Positions 1 through 7,017 of a stretch of DNA of 64,000 bases are shown here, one piece after another. This DNA comes from Granulicella sp. L60 (GTDB taxonomy: Bacteria > Acidobacteriota > Terriglobia > Terriglobales > Acidobacteriaceae). Where the stretch lies: assembly GCF_009765825.1 (NCBI RefSeq), contig NZ_LMUR01000003.1, positions 97,864-161,863 on the forward strand, given 5' to 3'. The notes beneath the pieces were generated by a model. The model ran no database searches. It saw only the letters and a program-made list of their open reading frames with translations, and was not told the origin of the DNA. How positions within the stretch are numbered: the first letter of the stretch is position 1; the number at the start of each line of letters is the position of its first letter. The position numbers and the translations under genes were made by a program.

Positions 1-387
1 GGGGGTTTGTTCGAGGAGGAGGCGGTTGGTGAGGTCTTCGGGGGTTCCGCCGCCGAGGGCGAGGACGGTGTTGCTGAGGGCGAGGGCGGAGGCGAGGGCG
101 GTGGACTCGAGGCGGCGGAAGCGGGCTTCGCCGTGGAGTTCGAAGAGCTGGGGGATGGTGGCGTTGGTGCGGGATTCGAGGTGGGCGTCGAGGTCGAGGA
201 AGTTCCAGTGGAGGCGGGCGGCGAGGAGGTGGCCGATGGTGGACTTGCCCGCTCCCATGAAGCCGGTGAGGACGAGGCGTTTGAGGTTGGGGAGGGTGGC
301 TGGGGTTGCCGGGGTTATGGTGGGGGCGGTCTTGAGCACGGTCTTCGTGTCTTCCTGGCTGGCTGTGTTGGGTTCGGTGGACGTCAT
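1..387 (-). CDS. aroK: Shikimate kinase, N-terminal part (runs off the left edge)
   Basis: This enzyme phosphorylates shikimate at the 3-OH with ATP in the common aromatic pathway. 129 codons are visible. After a Thr/Pro-rich tail of about 35 residues comes the P-loop GFMGAGKST (residues 42-50), the shikimate-binding DLD (65-67), FRRLE (90-94) and GGG (112-114), all in family order. The ATG at 387 is preceded by AGGAGA about six bases upstream. The C-terminal third, with the lid, is outside the window. A leader peptide and terminator lie directly upstream, suggesting control by transcription attenuation. The family call is firm from the motifs; aroK versus aroL cannot be told apart. Confidence 0.93.
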   Translation of the reverse strand, partial: MTSTEPNTASQEDTKTVLKTAPTITPATPATLPNLKRLVLTGFMGAGKSTIGHLLAARLHWNFLDLDAHLESRTNATIPQLFELHGEARFRRLESTALASALALSNTVLALGGGTPEDLTNRLLLEQTP

Positions 388-410
388 GGCTTCTCCTGGT
401 AAGTGTTTCG

Positions 411-449
411 TGAAAATGAAAGAGCCGCAACCTTTGTGGGTTGCGGCTC
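411..449 (-). terminator. Attenuator-type intrinsic terminator ahead of aroK
   Basis: On the minus strand a perfect 11-bp stem (arms 449-439 and 432-422, arm sequence GAGCCGCAACC, six-base loop) is followed by TTTCATTTT, and the aroK ATG is about 24 nt further on. A weaker preceding hairpin pairs CTCTGAA with TTCAGAG around 491-463 and overlaps the leader-peptide stop codon. The 5' arm also contains GCCGC (447-443), which could pair with GCGGC (517-513) just after the aromatic codons of the leader peptide, giving a possible antiterminator. The hairpin is seen directly; its function is inferred. Confidence 0.7.
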
Positions 450-475
450 GGGAAGTTCGAAGACTCTGAAGGGTA

Positions 476-571
476 TTAGGTGTTTTCAGAGATGCATGCG
501 AGAACTCCACTGGCCGCTGAGTAGCGCCAATAGGAGCAGGTAAAAAACACGTTCTGGAGACGTCTCGTCAT
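476..571 (-). CDS. Putative aromatic leader peptide of aroK (31 aa)
   Basis: The ORF runs from ATG at 571 to TAA at 478-476, 95 nt before the aroK start. Residues 9-17 read FFTCSYWRY: two Phe, two Tyr and the only Trp lie within nine codons. A terminator follows the stop codon. This is the layout of ribosome-mediated attenuators such as trpL and pheL, where scarcity of a charged tRNA stalls the ribosome and prevents terminator formation. There is no clear ribosome-binding site; the likely transcription start lies only a few bases before the ATG, so translation may be leaderless. The function is inferred, but the aromatic cluster ahead of an aromatic-pathway gene is hard to ascribe to chance. 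Confidence 0.65.
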   Translation of the reverse strand: MTRRLQNVFFTCSYWRYSAASGVLACISENT

Positions 572-580
572 GCTGGATAG

Positions 581-610
581 ACGATACACCTGGGGTGTGG
601 GGGATGGCAA
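581..610 (-). promoter_or_regulatory. Probable sigma-70 promoter of the aroK leader
   Basis: On the minus strand TTGCCA (610-605) and TATCGT (586-581) are separated by 18 bp, matching the housekeeping -35 and -10 boxes in five of six and four of six positions. The start point would fall near 574, almost at the leader-peptide ATG. Confidence 0.4.
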
Positions 611-729
611 GGATTGTGGTGGGTGGGTCAGCTTCGAGTCTGGACAAGCGAAGTTGCCGAAAACGCCGTTTTCGGGGGGTGCCGATGAGAGTCGCCCGAA
701 GGGAAGCCGCTGCTAGATGCCCAACTCAT

Positions 730-1359
730 CTACTTATCACTTGGAAAGGGATCTGCGGTCGGGAGCAACTCTCTAGCATTTTTGCATCCCTTGTATCTCC
801 ACAGGCACCCGTAATCGTAGGCGGTGTAACGCTGCCGATCTGCTGCCGAAGCCTTAGGGGTCATATACACGGTGAACTCCAGATAGCGATACCGATCTGA
901 GGAACGCCAGCCAGCGGCAACCGGCTCGGGTATAAGGCTACGACCCCAGTGTTCTTGCTCTAGTAGCCCTATGGATGACGGGTTGAACTCCGTCTTCTTC
1001 CCGATCCCGTATCCAGTATTCTTGCGCACGACGACTGAATCCTTCACGTCAAAGGCCACAACAAACGCCGCGCCTGAACCTCGCCACCACCGTGGAAGTT
1101 CAACATTGTCCATCCTTACAGCCCATTCGCAGACCGATCGATCACAGGGGCCGTTCGGATTGGCATCGATTCTCCTGGCCACGCGCTGAGCATCATCGAA
1201 AGTGGAATGCCCTAATTGGAGAGTTTCCATTTGACTGAAGAGATAGCGGGCCCGAATCGCTGGATAAAACAGGTAGGACATACAAAGCGCCATGAGAGCG
1301 GAGGCAGTCAGCCCTGCTATGAATACGAATCGGCGTCGAGATGCTTGCTTGATGCTCAT
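730..1359 (-). CDS. Hypothetical membrane-anchored protein (209 aa)
   Basis: I do not recognise this protein. It opens with basic residues (KQASRRR) and one hydrophobic segment at about residues 10-32, consistent with an uncleaved anchor and a periplasmic body. The body has several Trp and Tyr residues and four Cys (CDRSVC, a CxxxxC pair near residues 93-98, and CLWRYKGC near 185-192), so disulfides are possible if it is exported. Its codon use is less GC-extreme than that of its neighbours. It reads toward aroK on the same strand, but about 160 nt and a separate promoter intervene, so co-transcription is doubtful. Confidence 0.6.
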   Translation of the reverse strand: MSIKQASRRRFVFIAGLTASALMALCMSYLFYPAIRARYLFSQMETLQLGHSTFDDAQRVARRIDANPNGPCDRSVCEWAVRMDNVELPRWWRGSGAAFVVAFDVKDSVVVRKNTGYGIGKKTEFNPSSIGLLEQEHWGRSLIPEPVAAGWRSSDRYRYLEFTVYMTPKASAADRQRYTAYDYGCLWRYKGCKNARELLPTADPFPSDK

Positions 1360-1479
1360 ATGTGAGCTGATGCTAACTGAGAATCATCACGAAGCTAATA
1401 CTTCCCGCAAAGTCAGGTTTCTGCAAGTTGAGTTGTTCAAATCAAACTGACCCAGTGTTGGTAGTGGTCAGGCTGAAAT

Positions 1480-1629
1480 TTATAGAGTGGGGCTAAATAT
1501 CAAGTGCAGCAGGAAAGACCAGAAGCCATAATGAGCGATGTAATACACGCTCGCAGTGATCGCGAAGGTTAGCAAAAGCACATTTACCCAGGTGGGTAGT
1601 TTGTCTATGGCGCTTGAAATCACTCCCAT
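1480..1629 (-). CDS. Putative small membrane protein (49 aa)
   Basis: The ORF starts at ATG 1629 and ends at TAA 1480. A short amphipathic N-terminus (GVISSAIDKLPTW) is followed by an almost continuous hydrophobic stretch, VNVLLLTFAITASVYYIAHY and on to LLHLIF, enough for one or two membrane segments. There is no strong ribosome-binding site and no family is recognised. It lies between the 209-aa membrane protein and the MFS gene on the same strand. It is supported only by the clean hydrophobic profile and the lack of any competing gene. Confidence 0.4.
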   Translation of the reverse strand: MGVISSAIDKLPTWVNVLLLTFAITASVYYIAHYGFWSFLLHLIFSPTL

Positions 1630-1712
1630 GCCAGCGATGGTCTCATGCCTGTTAGAGGCCTACAAGCTCTTCCACCGTCGGTAGTGTACTGAATAGGTTT
1701 GCGGAGCGACTC

Positions 1713-3161
1713 TTAGTCGGCTATGGATTCGAAGAGGGCGGTGGATTCTTCTTCGGGCGTTTCTTGTTTTTTGTCTTTGTCTAGGGTGAGGGGGAGCCTT
1801 AGGGCGGCGAGGAACAGGATGGCGTGGAGGGCGCAGAGCAGGAGGAAGGCGGCGGTGAATGCGGTGGAGAGGGTGCTGCCGGTGGCGGCTGATCTGAGTC
1901 TCCAGCCGAGGAAGGTGGCGCAGAGGGTGGTGAGGGTTGGGCCGCCGAGGCGCTGGACGATGTTGAGCGAGGTGGTTGCCATGGGCAGGTCTTCTCGCTT
2001 GACCGAGGAGTAGGCGGCAGAGATGGAGGGGATGCCGACGGCGCTGAGTCCGGCTCCGCGGAGGAAGAGGGCGGCGACGAGGATGGCGAGGGAGAGTCCG
2101 TGGCTGGCGAGGTAGATGAAGGGCATGGTGCCGGCCAGGGCGAGGAGTGCGCCGGTGGCGGAGACTTTGCGGATGCCGAAGCGCTGGGTGAGAGCTCCCA
2201 TCCATGGGTAGGAGACGATCATGCCGATGCCGAGAGGCGCGAGGAGCCAGCCGGTGGCGCTGGGGGAACGGCCACAGGCGCGGATGAGATAGATGGGGAT
2301 GAGCATCTGTCCGGCGAAGGCTATTCCGTTGGACATGAACTGGGTGATGGCGGAGGCGGAGAAGACTTTGCCCTTGAAGAGCTGGAGGTGGATGAGGGCG
2401 GCGTTGCCTTTGCGGACGGCGTTCCGGAAGAAGAGGGCGAGCAGAACAATGGAGGCGAGGAGGGTGAGGATGCCTGCGCGTTCGCCGAGGTGGTCGGAGC
2501 TGTAGAGGAAGAGGACGAGGCCGGGCGAGAGAAGGAAGAAGCCGAGGAGATCAAGGTTGCGCGAGGTGGTCTCTTCACGGTCGTTGGGGAGGAAGAGGAT
2601 GGAGAGCACGATGGCGAGTACGCCGACGGGCAGGTTGACGAGGAAGAGCCAGCGCCAGGAGGCATGTTGCAGGATGGCTCCGGCGATGACGGGTCCGAGG
2701 ATGGGGCCGAGCATGACGGGGACGGCGGCGTATCCGATGATGCGCGCCATGTTTTTTCCGGCGACGCGGGCCATCATCATCTGGGCCATGGGGGCCATGA
2801 GGCCTCCGCTCATGCCCTGGAGGATGCGGAAGGCGATGAGGGAGTTTGCGGACCAGGCGAGGCCGCAGAGTCCGGAGGATAGGGTGAATGCCGAGAAGCA
2901 CCAGAGATAGACGGACTTTGCGCCGATGCGCTCTACCAGCCAGCCGTTGAGCGGGAGCATGAGTGCGAGCGCGAGGAGATATCCGCTGGTGACCCACTGG
3001 ATCGCCGTGAGGCTGCTGTGCAGCTCCACGGCGAGGCTGGAGAGAGAGACGTTGACGACGGTGGCGTCGAGCTGGGCGAGGAAGGAACCGAGCACGGCGA
3101 CGGAGGTGATCTTCCAGACCAGTGGATCCAGGCGATCGCTTCCTTGGGAGGGTTTAGGCAA
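1713..3161 (-). CDS. MFS multidrug efflux transporter, DHA2 (EmrB/QacA) family
   Basis: This is a proton-coupled drug exporter of the 14-helix DHA2 family, about 482 aa. The signature LDATVVNVSL sits in helix 1, followed by WVTSGYLLALA, GRMSGG-like FRILQGMSGG and a motif-C-like GPILGPVIAG segment; LVNLPVG is typical of helix 6. No ATG fits: TTG at 3161 is chosen because it overlaps the stop of the upstream isochorismatase-like gene by 8 nt and gives the usual family length. Any longer frame only runs over that gene. The pair forms an operon diverging from a TetR gene, so substrate-induced derepression is likely. The substrate is unknown. Confidence 0.88.
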   Translation of the reverse strand: MPKPSQGSDRLDPLVWKITSVAVLGSFLAQLDATVVNVSLSSLAVELHSSLTAIQWVTSGYLLALALMLPLNGWLVERIGAKSVYLWCFSAFTLSSGLCGLAWSANSLIAFRILQGMSGGLMAPMAQMMMARVAGKNMARIIGYAAVPVMLGPILGPVIAGAILQHASWRWLFLVNLPVGVLAIVLSILFLPNDREETTSRNLDLLGFFLLSPGLVLFLYSSDHLGERAGILTLLASIVLLALFFRNAVRKGNAALIHLQLFKGKVFSASAITQFMSNGIAFAGQMLIPIYLIRACGRSPSATGWLLAPLGIGMIVSYPWMGALTQRFGIRKVSATGALLALAGTMPFIYLASHGLSLAILVAALFLRGAGLSAVGIPSISAAYSSVKREDLPMATTSLNIVQRLGGPTLTTLCATFLGWRLRSAATGSTLSTAFTAAFLLLCALHAILFLAALRLPLTLDKDKKQETPEEESTALFESIAD

Positions 3162-3723
3162 GGGAGGCGAGGACCTCGGCGGTGGAACGGACGCGGGAGA
3201 GGCGGGGGAAGATCTTCTCGAAGGCGAAGGTGTGTTGTTCGGCGTCCTGGGCGGAGCAGGCGTCTTCGACGACCACGAAGGCAAAGCCGAGGCCGGTACC
3301 CTGGCGGGCGGTGGATTCGACGCCGATGTTGGAGGAGATGCCGGTGAGGACGATGGTGTCGATGCCGCGGGAGGTGAGCTGCTGCTCGAGGTCGGTGCCG
3401 GCGAAGGCTCCCCAGTGGCGCTTGGTGACGAGGATGTCACCGGTCTGGAAGCCGGCGGAGGGGGCGATCTCGGATAGGGCGTCGGGGAGCGGGCCGTCGC
3501 CCATTCGCTGTGGCTGGTCTACGGGGAGCTTGCGGAAGTCGTTGAGGTCGACGCGGACGTAGACGACGGGGGCGCCGTGAGCGCGGAAGGTTTCGGCGAG
3601 CTTGCGGGAGTTTTCGACGACCTGTGCGGCAGGGTGCGGCACGGGGTTCATGGCGACGATGCCGTTCTGCAGGTCGATGAGGACGAGGGCCGTTTTCTTG
3701 GGGTCGAGCTGGAGTTCTGCCAT
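3154..3723 (-). CDS. Isochorismatase-family (YecD-like) hydrolase
   Basis: This 189-aa protein is a cysteine-hydrolase-fold enzyme. The conserved Asp is seen in LIDLQNG near residue 17, the conserved Lys in VTKRHWGAF near 110, and the catalytic-loop region in GISSNIGVESTARQG. In that loop the usual nucleophilic Cys is Gly, as I recall for E. coli YecD, so amidase chemistry through Cys is unlikely. The start is ATG 3723. The MFS gene follows with overlap, and a TetR gene diverges, which suggests a role in handling or modifying the compound that is exported. The reaction is not known. Confidence 0.85.
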   Translation of the reverse strand: MAELQLDPKKTALVLIDLQNGIVAMNPVPHPAAQVVENSRKLAETFRAHGAPVVYVRVDLNDFRKLPVDQPQRMGDGPLPDALSEIAPSAGFQTGDILVTKRHWGAFAGTDLEQQLTSRGIDTIVLTGISSNIGVESTARQGTGLGFAFVVVEDACSAQDAEQHTFAFEKIFPRLSRVRSTAEVLASLA

Positions 3724-3758
3724 GGGTTTCCTTTGGGTGGGAGATGCACTTTGGAATT

Positions 3759-3805
3759 CGAGGGTTCCCTCGACTTTATGTCTGTAGAATACGAGGGTGT
3801 CCTCG
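3759..3805. promoter_or_regulatory. Twin TetR operator sites in the divergent promoter region
   Basis: Two related 14-bp inverted repeats lie 33 bp apart, about three helical turns: CGAGGGTTCCCTCG (3759-3772) and CGAGGGTGTCCTCG (3792-3805), identical at 12 of 14 positions. They sit between the isochorismatase/MFS operon and the TetR gene, and the second covers the TetR GTG start codon. A TAGAAT box (3784-3789) between them could be the -10 of the TetR promoter. The geometry fits two repressor dimers controlling both directions. Confidence 0.65.
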
Positions 3806-4408
3806 ACTTCGTCAAATCCGGTTCGGGTTGCGCCACAGCAGGAACGCTCGGCTCGGAGGCTTGCGGGTTTTCTGGATGCAGCGGCGGAGTTGTTCGTCGA
3901 GGTGGGCTTTGAAGCGACGACGATGACTGCGATTGCGGAGCGCAGCGGGTCTTCGATCGGCGCGCTGTACAACTACTTTCCGGATAAGCAGTCGGTCGTG
4001 TTTACGCTGCTGAACCAGTATGCGCAGGAGCTGGAAGGGCACTGGAAGCCGTGGATGGAGCAGGCGGAGACGCTGAGTTACACGGAGTTCGCGGATCTGT
4101 TTATTGCAAGCATCACGGAGTTCGTGCAGGCGCGGCCCGCGTATCTACGGCTGCTGACTGCGCCGATTCGGCTGCGCCGCGATCCTGCGGCTCGAAGGGC
4201 GATTCGGGTTGCGATTGCGAGTGCATTTCGGGCGAAGAATCCTGCGCTGTCGCATGAGCAGGGCCTCCTGGCGGCGAATGTCTCGCTGCAGGTGATGCGG
4301 GGCATGATGGCGGTCTATGCGGACGCGGGGGCGAAGGAGAAGCCGCTGGTGGTGGCGGAGTTCAAGAAGGTGTTGACGCTTTATCTGGGAAGTATCTTGG
4401 CCGACTAG
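3797..4408 (+). CDS. TetR/AcrR-family transcriptional repressor
   Basis: 203 aa. The N-terminal helix-turn-helix is clear: ILDAA-like FLDAAAELFVEVGFEATTM, then IAERSGSSIGALYNYFPDKQ, the classic TetR recognition-helix region with YxYFxxK (residues about 20-65). The rest is an all-helical ligand and dimerisation domain. GTG 3797 is the first possible start after an in-frame stop; no spaced ribosome-binding site is seen, and if the TAGAAT box is the -10 the mRNA would be leaderless. It diverges from the isochorismatase/MFS operon and probably represses both units through the twin sites between them. Confidence 0.88.
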   Translation: MSSTSSNPVRVAPQQERSARRLAGFLDAAAELFVEVGFEATTMTAIAERSGSSIGALYNYFPDKQSVVFTLLNQYAQELEGHWKPWMEQAETLSYTEFADLFIASITEFVQARPAYLRLLTAPIRLRRDPAARRAIRVAIASAFRAKNPALSHEQGLLAANVSLQVMRGMMAVYADAGAKEKPLVVAEFKKVLTLYLGSILAD

Positions 4409-4435
4409 GCAGCGAGGATTTTTGCGTGTGCACGC

Positions 4436-4490
4436 ACGAACGGCGCACCACTTTGCGAAGAGACCGCGAAGGATGCGCCGTTCGTTTTGT
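4436..4490. terminator. Bidirectional terminator between convergent genes
   Basis: A 12-bp perfect inverted repeat (ACGAACGGCGCA at 4436-4447 with its complement at 4474-4485) encloses a second imperfect hairpin (CTTTGCG with CGCGAAG), followed by TTTTGTT. It separates the plus-strand TetR gene from the minus-strand sigma/anti-sigma pair. Confidence 0.7.
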
Positions 4491-4500
4491 TGGAGAGGGG

Positions 4501-4800
4501 CTAGACGGTTTGGGGAATGGGCAGGTCGTCGTCTTCGGGGCCTTGTTGTTTGAGTTTGTTCTGGATGTTGCTCCAGACGGCGTCGCTGGGATCTTCTGTG
4601 GGTTCAAAGAGACTGCGGGCCTGATCGGCGATCGCTTCAAGGTCGCGGACGAGGGCGGCGCAGTCGGGGTTATTTTTGAGGAAAGTCTGGAGGCGCGGGT
4701 CGGTGCTGACGTGGCCGTCGCCGTTGGCGAAGAAGTCGGGCAGATATTTTTCGAAGTCCGCTTGGGTCATTGTGTCGAAGTCGGGCAGGCTGTCGGTCAT
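4501..4800 (-). CDS. Putative anti-sigma factor, zinc-ligand-free (99 aa)
   Basis: The ATG at 4800 overlaps the stop of the ECF sigma gene (ATGA), so the two are translationally coupled, the usual arrangement for a sigma and its anti-sigma. The middle ([10 protein letters not shown], then [19 protein letters not shown]) resembles the first helices of zinc-finger anti-sigma domains, but only one Cys remains and the H-x3-C-x2-C zinc motif is absent. There is no membrane segment, so it would act in the cytoplasm. The N-terminal in-frame extension over the sigma gene is not real. The role is inferred from position and faint resemblance only. Confidence 0.6.
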   Translation of the reverse strand: MTDSLPDFDTMTQADFEKYLPDFFANGDGHVSTDPRLQTFLKNNPDCAALVRDLEAIADQARSLFEPTEDPSDAVWSNIQNKLKQQGPEDDDLPIPQTV

Positions 4801-5438
4801 ACCGTCACCTCCTTCAGGCTGGCCGGCTGGGCGGTCGGTTCCGGTTGGCGCAGGAGTTCGCGGAGCTTGAGGCGGGCCTTGTGAAGCTGGGATTTGCTGT
4901 TTCCGGTGGAGCATTCGAGCATGGTGGCGATCTCGTTGTGTTCGAAGCCTTCTACATCGTGGAGGACAAAGACCATGCGGTAGCCGGGAGGAAGCGAGGC
5001 TACGGCGCGCTCGAGGGCGACACGGTCTACGGAGCCAGTGAGGTGGATGTCGCGGCTGCCGAAGTCGCGCTTTGGCGCGTCTTCTTCCGAAGGGTTGATG
5101 GTCTCTTCGAGGGAGACGAGGTTGAGGCCCTTCTTACGCAGATGCATCAGTACCAAATTTACCGTAAGTCTATGAAGCCACGTTGAAAAGGCCGACTCGC
5201 CGCGGAAGCTGCCGATCTTGCGGAAGAGGTGAAGGAAGGCCTCCTGGGTCATGTCTTCGGCTTCGGAGACGTTGCCGAGCATGCGGAGGCAGAGGGTGTA
5301 GACGCGGCGTTTGTGGAGGGCGTAGAGCTTGGAGAACGCCTCTGCGTCGCCGTTCTTCGCTGCTTCAATTGCTTCTGCTTCGCCGGCGATAGGCGGGTTG
5401 CGCTTGAAGACGCCGGGAGATGGTGTATTTTGTGTCAT
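4797..5438 (-). CDS. ECF-type RNA polymerase sigma factor (sigma-70 family, RpoE-like)
   Basis: Region 2 is plain: [20 protein letters not shown], then [16 protein letters not shown] and [12 protein letters not shown]; region 4 is [19 protein letters not shown] with the HTH continuing into [19 protein letters not shown] 5438 (213 aa) is chosen over ATG 5459 because AAGG lies about seven bases upstream and a GGAAC/GTC promoter places the transcript start near or beyond 5459. It overlaps the downstream anti-sigma-like gene by 4 nt. It likely directs RNAP to its own promoter and to a small regulon; the signal is unknown. Confidence 0.9.
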   Translation of the reverse strand: MTQNTPSPGVFKRNPPIAGEAEAIEAAKNGDAEAFSKLYALHKRRVYTLCLRMLGNVSEAEDMTQEAFLHLFRKIGSFRGESAFSTWLHRLTVNLVLMHLRKKGLNLVSLEETINPSEEDAPKRDFGSRDIHLTGSVDRVALERAVASLPPGYRMVFVLHDVEGFEHNEIATMLECSTGNSKSQLHKARLKLRELLRQPEPTAQPASLKEVTV

Positions 5439-5464
5439 TTGTAGGCCTTGGACGTCCATAGCTA

Positions 5465-5488
5465 GACTCCGGACTAAGTAATCGTTCC
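5465..5488 (-). promoter_or_regulatory. Probable ECF-sigma autoregulatory promoter
   Basis: On the minus strand GGAAC (5488-5484) and GTC (5467-5465) are spaced by 16 nt, the spacing and core bases of RpoE-type ECF promoters. It lies directly upstream of the sigma gene, which suggests positive autoregulation. Confidence 0.55.
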
Positions 5489-5666
5489 CCGTTAAGTTTT
5501 CGCCTGCTTTGAGCCTACCGCAAACGTAATGATGCGCATTCCTGATTTGAGTGGGTTGAGGGTGGAAAGGTTGTGTGGAAGGAAGGGTGGTGGAACGTTA
5601 TGTCCATGAGAATGCGGGGCTGCTGCGTGATGGATGTTGATGTGGGTGGAGGATGGGCGGGCGGTT

Positions 5667-6833
5667 TTACGATCCGATGAAACGGGTGTAGAGGGAGCGG
5701 GCGAGGGTGATGTCGGTGGTGCCTTGAATGAGGGCGCGGCCGTCGGGAAAGAGGGTGAGGGTGTGGGGGCCGCGGCGGAAGCGGAGTAGGAGTTCGTTGA
5801 AGCGGAGGTCCTGGATGTCGGTGTGGCGGCTGAGGCGGGCGCTCATGGAGGCGAAGTCCACGGGACGATGGTGCTCGTGGATCTGGACGGAGTTGCGGCC
5901 GCAGAGGGTGATGTGGGGGCGGCCTTCGCCGGCGAGGTGGGAGAAGATGCGCTGGCCGCAGACGGTGCAGTCAGGGTTGGGGGTGGAGGTGTTGATCTCG
6001 CTGCGCTCGTTGGTCCAAAGATCGTGCGACAGGAGGGTGCGGCGGATGAGGTGGGGCTGGTTGGTGAGGAGCTTAAGGGCCTCGTTGGTCTGGAGGGAGG
6101 CGGCGAGGTTGACGGCGGTGGAGAGAATACCGGAGGTGTCGCAGGTTTCGACGGGGCCGGTGGGGGGCTTGGGGAAGATGCAGGCGAGGCAGGCTGTGGG
6201 TTTCCAGGATGTGGGCGCTGGAGGTTCAACGGTGGGGATCGGAAGGATGTTCATGGTGGCGGCGTAGGCGCCTATGGCTGCGGCGTAGATCCAGGGTTTG
6301 GAGTGCTGGACGGCGTAGTCGTTGATGAGGTAGCGGGTCTCGAAGTTGTCGGTGGCGTCGAGGATCAGGTGGGCGGGGGCGAGGAGGTCGTGGATGTTGG
6401 CGGGGACGAGGTCGGCGATGTGGGGGTGGACGGTGATGGAGGAGTTGAAGAGGGTGATCTTGCGGCGGGCGGCCTCGGCCTTGGGGAGGGATTCGCGGGC
6501 GTCGGCCTCGTCGAAGAGGACTTGGCGCTGGAGGTTGGAGGATTCGACGAAGTCGCGGTCGATGAGGGTGAGGGTGCCTACGCCGGCGCGGGCGAGGAGC
6601 GAGGCGGTGGCGGCTCCGGTGGCTCCTACGCCTACGATGGCGACGTGGGACTGGGCGAGAAGCTGTTGGCCGGTGGGGCCGATGCCGGGGAAGAGGATCT
6701 GGCGGGAGTAGCGGTCGTGATCGGGGATGGGCTGGAGCGCGGAGCCGGGGTTTGCGGATGAGGAGGAAGGATCGAGAGCGGCGGCGGCGGAGGGGTTTGG
6801 ATGCTGAGGCATGGTGTGTGACCGAACGCCCAA
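5667..6833 (-). CDS. MoeB/ThiF-family E1-like adenylyltransferase
   Basis: E1-like enzymes adenylate the C-terminal Gly-Gly of a sulfur-carrier protein (MoaD or ThiS). Seen here: DRYSRQILFPGIG near residue 40, a Rossmann loop VGVGATGAA (about 71-79), LIDRDFVESSNLQRQ, ILDATDNFETRY, and two zinc-ligand pairs (CLAC and CTVC). After about residue 315 there is a C-terminal segment ending FPDGRALIQGTTD, in place of a rhodanese domain. TTG 6833 is favoured because AGGAG lies five bases upstream; ATG 6812 has no binding site. The likely partner is the fused MoaD-MoaE at 28.5 kb, or a ThiS elsewhere; the specificity cannot be read from sequence. Confidence 0.88.
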   Translation of the reverse strand: MGVRSHTMPQHPNPSAAAALDPSSSSANPGSALQPIPDHDRYSRQILFPGIGPTGQQLLAQSHVAIVGVGATGAATASLLARAGVGTLTLIDRDFVESSNLQRQVLFDEADARESLPKAEAARRKITLFNSSITVHPHIADLVPANIHDLLAPAHLILDATDNFETRYLINDYAVQHSKPWIYAAAIGAYAATMNILPIPTVEPPAPTSWKPTACLACIFPKPPTGPVETCDTSGILSTAVNLAASLQTNEALKLLTNQPHLIRRTLLSHDLWTNERSEINTSTPNPDCTVCGQRIFSHLAGEGRPHITLCGRNSVQIHEHHRPVDFASMSARLSRHTDIQDLRFNELLLRFRRGPHTLTLFPDGRALIQGTTDITLARSLYTRFIGS

Positions 6834-7017
6834 AGACGCTCCTGTTTCGTAGTATAGGGAAGGATGGATGCGCAGGGAACCGACACACGGTGACGGCTTT
6901 CGGCATCCAACGGGAAAAAAGGGCCTGGAACGATATAGAGGCTTGGATGGGTACGTTGCTGGACGGGTTGCGCTTTTTTTAGGGGGGACATGCGGAACTC
7001 CTCGATGAGAACAGGAA

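Noticed and set aside
7..469. Plus-strand ORFs over the aroK region
   Set aside because: Gly/Glu- and Arg-rich antisense readings of a clear shikimate kinase gene.
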